From Sphingopyxis sp. MWB1 (GTDB taxonomy: Bacteria > Pseudomonadota > Alphaproteobacteria > Sphingomonadales > Sphingomonadaceae), in assembly GCF_000763945.1 (NCBI RefSeq), contig NZ_JQFJ01000002.1, forward strand, positions 558,001 through 622,000: DNA of 64,000 nucleotides. Reading direction: 5' to 3'. Position numbers and translations under genes: made by a program. Of this stretch, positions 56,946 through 64,000 are shown one piece after another. The notes under the pieces are model-generated. The model worked only from the letters and a program-made list of their open reading frames with translations. It did not search any database and was not told the origin of the DNA. Numbering within the stretch: the stretch's first letter is position 1; each line of letters starts with the position of its first letter.

Positions 56946-57971
56946 ATGACCCAGACATACCGCATTTTCCGGAACTTGAACGAAGCGATCGACGACGCGG
57001 GGGGCGCGCTCGACCGGGCGCGGCAGCCGTGGATGTTCAACCGCGCGCTGTGGTTCGCCATTGCGGAAAAACATACATGCGACGGCGCAGCGCTGGTCAT
57101 CAAGGCCGAAGCGGGAACGTCGGCCTGCTGGCTGTTCCTCGACCATGATAGGGCGTCGACGCATTCGCTGAGCAACTGGTATTGTCTGCGCTATGACATT
57201 GTCACCGACGGTCCGAGCCCGCCTTTTGAGGCGCTGGTGGATGGGCTGAGGGCGGCGGGGATCAGCCATATCCGGCTGGAGCGAACGGGACCGATGGAAG
57301 AGTTTCTGTCCCATTTGCGGCAGCGCGGCTGGCTGACGCGGCGCGAGGAGACGAGCGTATCCTGGCGGATCGACACGCGCGGCCAGAGCTTTTCCGATTA
57401 CTGGACCAAGCGGCCTTCGCGCCTGAAAAACACCTATCGGCGTAAGGCGAAGAAAGGTGAGCTCAGCTGCACCATCCACCGACAGATCACGCCGCAAATC
57501 TGGTCGCATGTCACCGACATATTCGACAATTGCTGGAAAAAGCCCGACGGAACGCCCGAACTGACCCACGATTTTTTCGCGTGCGAAGCCGATGCGGGGA
57601 CGCTGCGTATCGGGCTGGCCTATCGAGAGGAACAGCCGGTTGCGGTGCAATTATGGACGATTGAGGATGGGGTGGCGATCATTCACCTGCTGTCCTATCG
57701 CGAAGATGCCAAGCAGCTGAGCGCGGGCACGATTTTAACCCACCACATGTTCCGCCATGCCCTGGATGAGGAAAAGGTGGCGATGGTCGATTTCGGCTAT
57801 GGCGATCATGGCTATAAGCGCGACTGGATGGACGAGCGGGTGCCGCTTTATTCAGTAACCGCCTATCATGCGTTCAGCCTGTCGGGCTTGTGGGCCATCG
57901 GCAGGATGGTCTGGCGCAAGATCCGCCGACGGGCGCCCAGCATATCCACGGTGTCCGGCGGGCGCGAATGA
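56946..57971 (+). CDS. FemAB/CelD-like GNAT acyltransferase
   Basis: A 341-residue protein of the Acetyltransf_6 (BcsL/CelD, FemAB-related) group. The central FSDYWTKRPSRLKNTYRRKAKKGELSC is the family's RLxxxxRRxxRK-type motif, followed by RIGLAYREEQPVAVQLW and HMFRHALDEEKVAMVDFGYGDHGYKRDW. These enzymes are found in exopolysaccharide clusters and acylate or aminoacylate glycans or lipids. ATGA overlap couples it to the ATP-grasp gene. Confidence 0.85.
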   Translation: MTQTYRIFRNLNEAIDDAGGALDRARQPWMFNRALWFAIAEKHTCDGAALVIKAEAGTSACWLFLDHDRASTHSLSNWYCLRYDIVTDGPSPPFEALVDGLRAAGISHIRLERTGPMEEFLSHLRQRGWLTRREETSVSWRIDTRGQSFSDYWTKRPSRLKNTYRRKAKKGELSCTIHRQITPQIWSHVTDIFDNCWKKPDGTPELTHDFFACEADAGTLRIGLAYREEQPVAVQLWTIEDGVAIIHLLSYREDAKQLSAGTILTHHMFRHALDEEKVAMVDFGYGDHGYKRDWMDERVPLYSVTAYHAFSLSGLWAIGRMVWRKIRRRAPSISTVSGGRE

Positions 57972-59242
57972 CGGGGGCCACCCGGCAATTACCCGCCACA
58001 GCCGCAGGTGGCGCCACAAACCATCCGGGCCGGGGAAAAGCCTTGGTGATTGCCGATGATATCGGCGTTTTCCTGTCCATCGCCCGGTCGCTGGGCCGCG
58101 CGGCTATCATGGTCGATGTCGCCACATGCGGAGAGGATTATCCGGGTCTTGCCTCGCGCTATGTCCACAGGGTTCACGCGCTGCCCCCCTATCTGACCAC
58201 GCCCGAAGCCTGGGTAGAGGCGCTGATCGCGTTGGTTCGGAAAGAGGCCTATCGGTTGATCATTCCGAGCAGCGACAGCAGCCTCGACCTGCTGGCCGTG
58301 GCTGCCGCGCGGATGGAAGGCGAAGGCGAAGATATTGCGGCCTTTGCCATCGCGTCACCCGCCGTGCGACAGGCGTTCTCCAGCAAAGCGGCAACGCGCG
58401 CGCTGGCAGAGGCACAGGGCGTTGCCATTTGCCCGGGGCGGACGACCACTGCCGATCCCGCCGCTGGCGCGGCGTTCGACGACATGGCCCTTCCACTGAT
58501 TATCAAACCCAGCGCCCCCTATCTGATAGGCGGACGCGAAGCGAAAGCCAGCGTGCGGATGATCAAAGATCGCGCAGCGCTCGTGCCGACTCTCGCCGAA
58601 ATGGCGGGGCGCGAAATTGTCGTCGAGGAATTTTTCGATGGCGAGGGCGTCGGCCTGTCGGTGCTGGCCGAAGAAGGCGCGATCCGCCTCGCCTGGCAAC
58701 ATCGGCGGCTAGCGCAATCAAGCGCCACGGGCCGTAGCTCGCGGCGGGTCGGCGAACCCCCTTCCCCTGTGCTGCAGCGCGATGTCGAGCGATTGTGCAG
58801 GGCTACCCGGCTGACGGGCGTTGCCATGTTTGAGTTTCGGCAAAACCGCCGCAGCGGAGCGCATGTGCTGTTGGAGGTTAATCCGCGTTTCTGGGGCTCG
58901 CTGCCGCTGGCGCTCGCGGCCGGCGCGGATTTTCCCTTGATGCTGTGGCGGCTTTGGACAGGACAAGGCGCAGCTGCCGACCCCGGTTCCTTTGACTACC
59001 GAATAAGGAAAAGCAGCCTGCTCGCCGAAGTCGACCGACTGTCGGAAGAAGGCGGCGGTGTGGCAGGCGCGCTGCGCAAGGGAGGCGGCACCGCTTTGCT
59101 GTTGTTAAAGGCGCTGTTCCGCCCCGCACAATTTGATGGCTGGACCCGCGACGACCCCGCACCGCACCGGGTGGAGACCGCGCGGATAATAGGACGCTTG
59201 AAGGAAGCCATCCTGCGGCGGCTTCGATATATTTGGTCATGA
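57968..59242 (+). CDS. ATP-grasp ligase of the polysaccharide cluster
   Basis: A 424-residue ATP-grasp protein of the carbamoyl-phosphate synthase large-subunit-like/carboxylate-amine ligase type. The N-terminal pre-ATP domain ALVIADDIGVFLSIARSLGR is followed by nucleotide-binding PLIIKPSAPY, EIVVEEFFDGEGVGLSVLAEEG, and the metal-binding end FEFRQNRRSGAHVLLEVNPRFWGSLPLAL. It probably forms an amide or peptide bond on a sugar or small acid, in step with the acyltransferase upstream. The substrate is unknown. Confidence 0.86.
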   Translation: MTGATRQLPATAAGGATNHPGRGKALVIADDIGVFLSIARSLGRAAIMVDVATCGEDYPGLASRYVHRVHALPPYLTTPEAWVEALIALVRKEAYRLIIPSSDSSLDLLAVAAARMEGEGEDIAAFAIASPAVRQAFSSKAATRALAEAQGVAICPGRTTTADPAAGAAFDDMALPLIIKPSAPYLIGGREAKASVRMIKDRAALVPTLAEMAGREIVVEEFFDGEGVGLSVLAEEGAIRLAWQHRRLAQSSATGRSSRRVGEPPSPVLQRDVERLCRATRLTGVAMFEFRQNRRSGAHVLLEVNPRFWGSLPLALAAGADFPLMLWRLWTGQGAAADPGSFDYRIRKSSLLAEVDRLSEEGGGVAGALRKGGGTALLLLKALFRPAQFDGWTRDDPAPHRVETARIIGRLKEAILRRLRYIWS

Positions 59243-59559
59243 AGCAAGTGGAGCGGGTAGCGGGAAACCCGCCTCTAAAGCTATGAATTGAAACAGAAAA
59301 AAATTATCCGATTTCGATCAAAATCGAGCCCCGATCGTAGCCCCAAGGCCGTTTTGCGAGACCGGTTCGGTTCCCAATGCGTGCTGAGACGTCTTAAACA
59401 CCAGTGATTAATCATGGGCAAGCGCATTTTCTTGTCGACCGCCTTTGGTCAGGATGGCCGTTTCAGTTCAGGCAACTTTCAGGCCAGCAGACAAGTTAGC
59501 GGAGTTGCCGTTGGTAGCTTGTGCAGTTTGGTTCCGGATTGTCCACCGCGAGCCCGCGT
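59243..59559. other. Intergenic region at the left edge of the accessory island
   Basis: 317 bases with no gene seen. It is clearly lower in GC than the polysaccharide genes and marks the passage to accessory genes. A weak hairpin CGATTT/AAATCG lies near 59310-59327. Confidence 0.55.
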
Positions 59560-61398
59560 CTATTCGTCTGCTTTGGCATAGCCCTCCTTCAGTGCAGCGA
59601 GCAGGGCATCGACTGTAGCGACCGACCAGCGCGCGAACGATGCGCTCAGGAGGCGCGCGGGCCAGCTATGCGGTACGTCGCGAAGCTCCACCTCGGGCGG
59701 TAGGCGCCGCAAGATTTCATGTAGATGCTTTGGCGCCGGCGAGACCTGCTCGAACTCGGCCGCCTTGAAATGGACGAGTTCGTTGCGGATCGAGACCAGC
59801 GTCGTGAACGCGCGCCACGCGTCCGGTGCGATCCATTCAGGCCCGGCAAGTGCCGCGCCAATGGCGGCCCATTTGAGCGTGAGTTCGGTGCCGCGCTGGT
59901 AGGCGAGTGGCTCGCCAACGATGGCGGCGGCAATGCCGAGACGCGACGACGCATCGGCCCCGGTGCCTTTTGCGGTTTCGTCGATGAAGAAACAGAGCGT
60001 GTTGATGAAGGCCTCCGCTCCGCAAACCGAGAGGACACAGGCGGCGAGCGGCTCGTCGAAACGCGTGAGGCCGGCATCGGTCGCCGCGGCCGCCATGCTC
60101 CGCGCGGCCTTCAGATGATAGTTTGCGACGTCGGGGAGCTCCGACACGCTCATCCAGCCGTCATGGCCTTCGGCGGTGGTCCAACTGAACCGATCGGTCG
60201 GGCCGGGAGCCAGGAGCGTGTCGAGCCGCCCCCGGTCACCGCGCGACCGCGCGTGACGAAAGACGAGGCCTTCCGAGCTCGGCGTTTCGTCGAAATTGAT
60301 CAGCGGCGTATCTGGCTCGAAATCTGCACGGCCGCAGCAATCCTTGAAAATCTTGCCGCTGTCGCACGCGCATGGCGCCGCCTCGCCTACGGTGATGCCC
60401 CGCTTGCCCGCCTCGCGGCCTGCCTCGGCGGCGGCGGCGAGATTCGCCTCGACCATGCGGAGTGTATGGTCGTGGCCGAGACGGGTGCCGATATCGCGCG
60501 CTTCGAGCAGACATCGCCGTGCGGACGAGAGCTGGAGGGTCTTGATATAGATAACCGCAAGGTTGCCGAGCGTGGCCGTAAGCTGGTGGGCATCACCGAT
60601 GAGGCGGGTCAGCCGGAGATCACGGCGAGCAAAGGCAATCGCGCGCTCCCAGCGGCCAAGACGCATATAATGGAGGCTCAGCGTCGAATAATTGTTCGAC
60701 AGACCCTCGGCATCACCCAGGAGCGCCTTCGCGTCGGAGGTCTCGTACAGAATGCGCTCGCCCTCGGCGACCTCATCGGGATCGACGGACCGCAGCAGTG
60801 CGACACCGAGATTGGCGCGCACGCGCTGCAGATGCTCCTCGTCATCACCGCGTGCTTCGAAGACGTCGGCGGCTTCCCGCCACACGCTAACGGCGTCCTG
60901 AACGCGGTCGACCATCAGATAGGCACGTCCGATCTCAATGAGATAATAGTGACATTGCTCGGGCACATGCGCACGCAGCTTCGGGAGGACTTTATCGAAC
61001 GTCGCCGCCGCCTCCTCGAAGCGTGCGAGCCGCTCGAAGGACCGCGCCCGCCAGTACATGCGCATTGCAGCATCAGTCTTATTCTTTGCCGGACCGAGTT
61101 CCTTCAGCAGGGCGAGTGCACCATGATGATCGCCGATCCGCTGTAGAGCCTGAACAAGAAGAATCTCGGCGCTTTGACGCTCGGCGCCATCGATGGTAGG
61201 CAGCGCGCGCAGGCGCCGAAGCTCGTCCACCGCCGCTTGCCGCTCATCGCCGTCGTCGTTCATCGATCGATACATCGCGGCGTCGAGGCGGGCCGCAAAA
61301 TCCGGCTCACCATCAAGTCTTCCGCAGCAATGCTTGTACTTCGCCCCGCTCTCACAGGGGCAGGCGGCGTTCCGACCGACCTTCACGACGCGCGACAT
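59560..61398 (-). CDS. SEC-C/TPR/HEPN-like multidomain protein
   Basis: A 612-residue cytoplasmic protein with repeated zinc motifs and helical repeats. SEC-C motif one is C13-x-C15-x8-C24-C25 (NAACPCESGAKYKHCCG) at the N-terminus; motif two is C343-x-C345-x8-C354-C355 (APCACDSGKIFKDCCG). Between them, residues 80-330 form TPR-like helical pairs. The C-terminal 170 residues include SIRNELVHF, with R538-x4-H543, the RNase signature of HEPN domains. SEC-C modules often occur in accessory genes. The combination suggests an RNA- or ribosome-targeting factor, possibly in phage defence; function is unproven. Confidence 0.78.
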   Translation of the reverse strand: MSRVVKVGRNAACPCESGAKYKHCCGRLDGEPDFAARLDAAMYRSMNDDGDERQAAVDELRRLRALPTIDGAERQSAEILLVQALQRIGDHHGALALLKELGPAKNKTDAAMRMYWRARSFERLARFEEAAATFDKVLPKLRAHVPEQCHYYLIEIGRAYLMVDRVQDAVSVWREAADVFEARGDDEEHLQRVRANLGVALLRSVDPDEVAEGERILYETSDAKALLGDAEGLSNNYSTLSLHYMRLGRWERAIAFARRDLRLTRLIGDAHQLTATLGNLAVIYIKTLQLSSARRCLLEARDIGTRLGHDHTLRMVEANLAAAAEAGREAGKRGITVGEAAPCACDSGKIFKDCCGRADFEPDTPLINFDETPSSEGLVFRHARSRGDRGRLDTLLAPGPTDRFSWTTAEGHDGWMSVSELPDVANYHLKAARSMAAAATDAGLTRFDEPLAACVLSVCGAEAFINTLCFFIDETAKGTGADASSRLGIAAAIVGEPLAYQRGTELTLKWAAIGAALAGPEWIAPDAWRAFTTLVSIRNELVHFKAAEFEQVSPAPKHLHEILRRLPPEVELRDVPHSWPARLLSASFARWSVATVDALLAALKEGYAKADE

Positions 61399-61824
61399 TC
61401 AGCGCGAGGGGCGCTGAGGCAATGCAACAGACGCCCGGCAGATGGTCTTGACGTAGCGCGGCAGGCGCCGCGCTACGCTCGCCGCGCCACCAAATCTCCC
61501 GCTGATTGCGGGATGGCCCGCCGAAAAGTGGTCACTCATGTTCGCAAGGCCCCATACCTCAAGGCGGACCGGCTCGGCGCTGGCCTTGCGGTGCCGGACG
61601 GCAAGCAACGGCCCATCGAGCAATGAGGCATCATCGAGACCTGTTTCATCATTGCCCTGCCCTATCAAGGTGGTTGCACAGTTGCACTCCCGATTGTTCC
61701 CCAATTCGGGCTAAAATATACTGTCATTTTCGAATAGGCCTGGTGAGAGGTCACCGTTCGTAATTCTTCTCCATCTATAGTTGATATCGAGAGTAACGGA
61801 CGCTTCTGAAGGGGGAATGGGCAG
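61399..61824. other. Divergent intergenic region with a hairpin
   Basis: 426 bases between divergent genes, no convincing gene. It contains a perfect inverted repeat CGTAGCGCGG / CCGCGCTACG at 61452-61461 and 61468-61477. The right part (61640-61800) is AT-rich and probably holds the promoters. Confidence 0.55.
61452..61477. promoter_or_regulatory. Palindrome in divergent promoter region
   Basis: 10-base perfect arms with a CAGGCG centre, about 60 bases upstream of the SEC-C gene start. It may be an operator or an mRNA hairpin; no T-tract follows. Confidence 0.4.
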
Positions 61825-62592
61825 GTGCGAGAGCATGAAGATTTCAGAGATGATCGACTAAAGACCTGGTGCATTCATTGCGGCGCCGCGATCGCTGATA
61901 TCGAAAGCAATCGTGATCATGTTCCGACCAAGTCGCTCCTGACGAAAGCTCTTCGGGAGCGTGGCGCAAATTATGACAAGGGCGCGGGCGGTGTAATGGA
62001 TTACCTGCCGCAGGTTGTCGTTTGCCGTCGGTGTAACTCGGGTTTCTCCTCCGACGAGAATTATCTTCTCTGCGTCCTGCACGCGGTCATGGCCGGAAGT
62101 CTCTACCCCGATCCGCAGAGCCATCCCGAAGCAGCGGCGATTTTGCGGAGCAACCGCAACGTGGTTCGGGCCCTTAAGCGAAGGCCGGACGGACAGCTGT
62201 TGTTGTTTGAAAACGTGGCCCCCTTCACCCTTTATCCCGATCCTGAGCGGGTATCGCGCGTCGTGGTCAAAAACGCTCGTGGGCACGCGTATCACGAGAT
62301 CGGTGAGCCGCTGCTCGAGGCGCCCGATCACGTCGCTTTCGTGCCTCTCGAGCAGCTGAGTCCCGAGCAACGCGACACCTTTGAGGCCGCTGGTTCCGAC
62401 GGGGAGCTTGCTGTTTGGCCGGAGGTCGGTAGCCGCATGACCGTACAGCTTTTCGACGAGCAAGCCATGGTCGGCGGCTGGCTCACGGTCGAGCCTGGAC
62501 GCTATCGCTATTCTATAGACTGGTCTGACGCCGTCATCGTTAAAACCGTAATCTGGGAATATCTCGCTACCGAGACCCGCTGGGATCATTAA
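61825..62592 (+). CDS. HNH-like zinc-motif protein
   Basis: A 255-residue protein. Its N-terminal 80 residues resemble an HNH nuclease module: Cys16-x2-Cys19 (TWCIHCG), Asp-His31-32 (RDHVPTKSLL) and Cys67-x2-Cys70-Asn71 (VCRRCNSGFSSDENY), the split-zinc arrangement of HNH finger nucleases. The C-terminal 170 residues are mostly beta-rich, with no domain I recognise. A GTG start at 61825 is taken, with GAAGGGGGA upstream. It is divergent from the SEC-C protein gene. Accessory location and HNH fold suggest a DNA- or RNA-cleaving role, but this is not certain. Confidence 0.7.
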   Translation: MREHEDFRDDRLKTWCIHCGAAIADIESNRDHVPTKSLLTKALRERGANYDKGAGGVMDYLPQVVVCRRCNSGFSSDENYLLCVLHAVMAGSLYPDPQSHPEAAAILRSNRNVVRALKRRPDGQLLLFENVAPFTLYPDPERVSRVVVKNARGHAYHEIGEPLLEAPDHVAFVPLEQLSPEQRDTFEAAGSDGELAVWPEVGSRMTVQLFDEQAMVGGWLTVEPGRYRYSIDWSDAVIVKTVIWEYLATETRWDH

Positions 62593-62841
62593 TCGTTACT
62601 CGGGATCGCGGTGGCAATCCCGTCGTCGGCGACAATTTAACGACCGGCTGGAAGATCGCCATCTCCCGTCAACTATTCTGACCCGGTTGTTCTAAAATCA
62701 ACTGCTGTTCGGATTGGTGCACATTGGATGTTTTGAACACCGCCGACCTGCGCTACGTCATTCCACATTGGGGGCGATACGTCGCGCGATTCTGTAGACG
62801 CGCGCGCCTTCCTTGGGCACATTTTTCAACTGGACATCATT

Positions 62842-63297
62842 ATGAAGGTTTCGCTGCACAGTCACTGCGCCGGTTCGGAACGCATCCCGCCCCACATATT
62901 GGATGACGTCCTCGCGGCGGCAGCGGCGGTCGAGGTTCGTATTGAACGCGGTGCGGCCCCGCGCATTCGGGATCATTTCGTCGCGGCGCTTCGGTCGAGA
63001 GGCTGGTCGAGCGAAGTGACTGTCTCGCGCGGGTCCGACATGAGCATCACCTCGATGCGCGAGAATGTCGGCCTCTGTCTTCAGACCGGTAATATGGCGC
63101 GTATGTACGCGGATTTGATGAAGCTGCAGACGATGTATCTCGACGATGCCATCCAGGGCGCGGTTTTCGTTCTGCCATCCCAGCCCGTCGCATTAGCGAT
63201 GGGCGACAATATCGCGCAAGCCGCGCGGCTCGAGCGCGAGCTCGAGATTTTTCGCAAGGTCTATTATGTTCCGACGCTGATCGTCGCACTGGAGTGA
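62842..63297 (+). CDS. BglII-like restriction-endonuclease-fold protein
   Basis: A 151-residue protein. The region ENVGLCLQTGNMARMYADLMKLQTMY resembles the core of BglII/BstYI-type nucleases, which have a G-x-E-x-Q-x-GN strand followed by an R...DL-x-KLQ helix; then AVFVLPSQPVA and GDNIAQAARLERELEIF. At the strand position where BglII has Glu of the E-x-Q pair the residue is Cys (CLQ), so classical metal catalysis may be lost. It is 2 bases from the ParB-like gene and surely co-transcribed. The family assignment is by eye and moderate. Confidence 0.6.
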   Translation: MKVSLHSHCAGSERIPPHILDDVLAAAAAVEVRIERGAAPRIRDHFVAALRSRGWSSEVTVSRGSDMSITSMRENVGLCLQTGNMARMYADLMKLQTMYLDDAIQGAVFVLPSQPVALAMGDNIAQAARLERELEIFRKVYYVPTLIVALE

Positions 63298-63299
63298 AT

Positions 63300-64000
63300 A
63301 TGCCGGAGATGGATTTGCCCGATACACCGAAAGGATCGCGGTTCGGTTGGCCGCGTCCTGCCCGCCTCGAAGAGTTCGAGGCTCGACTACAGATCAAGGG
63401 CCTTGCAACGGACCGGGTCGTGTTTCAGGGCCTCAACCAAGACCTGCCGATCATCCGCATTCCGATCGATCTCCCCAAATATCGCCTGGTCAATGGACGA
63501 ACAGCCTCGCTGCAGGTCGAACATCTCGCCCTCAATCCGGACCTTCGCTCCGATCTTTTTTCCGGCGATCCCGAGATGTGGGACGCGCAAGAGGCTCAGC
63601 ATGAGCTTTTGCTGAAACTCGGTCGCTTGTCGGATTTGGATGGCTATTTCGAAGATGCGGCCCACAAGCAGGTGAACCCGTTGCTGCTCGACGAGGAAGG
63701 TTTCGTCGTCAATGGCAACCGCCGCCTGTCGACGTGGCGCCAGCTCCTGCACGACGATCCCGAGAAATACAGTCATTTCGAGCATATCGAAGTGGTCGTC
63801 CTTCCCCATGCGACGGAGAAAGACATTAATCGTCTGGAGGCGCAGCTCCAGATCGAGAAGGACATTCGGGCGGACTATAGCTGGGATGCTCAGGCCAATA
63901 TGATGATTGCGAAGATGGAGCGCGACAACATCAAGGCGGAAGAGCTCTGTAAACTTTACAAGATGAAGGACACCGAGTTCGCCCAGCTGCTCGACATGCG
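63300..64000 (+). CDS. ParB-like nuclease-domain protein (3' end outside window)
   Basis: A partial gene, at least 233 residues with no stop before the window end. Residues 60-170 look like a ParB/Srx N-terminal domain: VEHLALNPD, VNPLLLDEEGFVVNGNRRLSTWR (N138-G-N140-R141-R142 corresponds to the ParB GERR nucleotide motif), VVVLPHATEKDINRLEAQLQIEKDIR. From residue 190 a helical, HTH-like region follows (AEELCKLYKMKDTEFAQLLDM). The ATG is 2 bases after the stop of the BglII-like gene, forming an operon. ParB-type domains of this kind occur in DNA-binding/CTPase and defence proteins. The role is unknown. Confidence 0.72.
   Translation, partial: MPEMDLPDTPKGSRFGWPRPARLEEFEARLQIKGLATDRVVFQGLNQDLPIIRIPIDLPKYRLVNGRTASLQVEHLALNPDLRSDLFSGDPEMWDAQEAQHELLLKLGRLSDLDGYFEDAAHKQVNPLLLDEEGFVVNGNRRLSTWRQLLHDDPEKYSHFEHIEVVVLPHATEKDINRLEAQLQIEKDIRADYSWDAQANMMIAKMERDNIKAEELCKLYKMKDTEFAQLLDM

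Noticed and set aside
61399..61704. A 101-codon minus-strand frame upstream of the SEC-C gene
   Set aside because: No ribosome site, no domain, and it contains the inverted repeat at 61452-61477. More likely promoter DNA.
62724..62906. A 60-codon plus-strand frame before the BglII-like gene
   Set aside because: It overlaps the start of the BglII-like gene in another frame and has no recognisable sequence.
59243..64000. A second copy of the tRNA-Lys 3' end that would mark an island boundary
   Set aside because: Only 7-8 base matches such as CGTCCACC were found by eye. A boundary may exist beyond the window.

Overview
The window is a high-GC alphaproteobacterial chromosome segment. Gene content and protein style (RcnB-like, DUF2849, DUF934, UPF0262, PhoX, TraB/GumN pair, CC/CxxC-type CysH) point to Sphingomonadales, most likely Sphingopyxis; the genus is an inference from remembered family resemblance, not a database result. 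Most of the window is ordinary core genome, densely packed in short operons with many 1 to 8 base start/stop overlaps.

Layout. 0.2-10.1 kb: a thiolase, an RcnB-like periplasmic protein, a PAP2 phosphatase, an SH3 protein, a D-hydroxyacid dehydrogenase, an operon of alpha/beta hydrolase, glycosyltransferase and unusual nitronate monooxygenase, and astD. 10.2-14.1 kb: an assimilatory sulfate reduction operon (siroheme methyltransferase, DUF2849, cysI, DUF934, cysH). 14.2-23.6 kb: dnaB, UPF0262, GH25 lysozyme, cdd, dcd, a saccharopine-dehydrogenase-like/thioesterase pair, a two-component system and an EF-hand protein. 23.7-26.0 kb: a small accessory insertion at the 3' end of tRNA-Arg(ACG), with an Apea-like HEPN protein and a MarR-like regulator surrounded by repeated TGGCACGA sites. 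26.2-32.3 kb: ppdK, glyS and glyQ. 32.5-46.7 kb: an XRE/membrane protein pair, two TraB proteins, rplY, pth, an SDR, three secreted phosphatases/phosphodiesterases (PhoX, PhoD, NPP), ychF and a divergent MerR/glutaredoxin-MauE pair. 46.7-54.3 kb: mutL and the cell-shape operon mreB-mreC-mreD-mrdA-rodA. 54.4-59.2 kb: tRNA-Lys(CTT) followed by a small surface-polysaccharide cluster (flippase, membrane protein, FemAB/CelD-like acetyltransferase, ATP-grasp). 59.5-64 kb: an accessory, defence-island-like stretch (SEC-C/TPR/HEPN protein, HNH-like protein, BglII-like protein, and a ParB-like gene cut by the window end).

The most interesting material is (i) the two HEPN-type proteins in the two accessory regions, (ii) the BglII-like/ParB-like operon at the right edge, whose full extent is not visible, (iii) the MarR-like gene with six TGGCACGA half-sites around it and a duplicated tRNA-Arg 3' end, and (iv) glyS, which carries two palindromic repeat elements inserted in frame inside its coding sequence. 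Several families of short palindromic (REP-like) repeats recur in the intergenic spaces. No rRNA, CRISPR array, transposase, integrase or clear riboswitch was seen.
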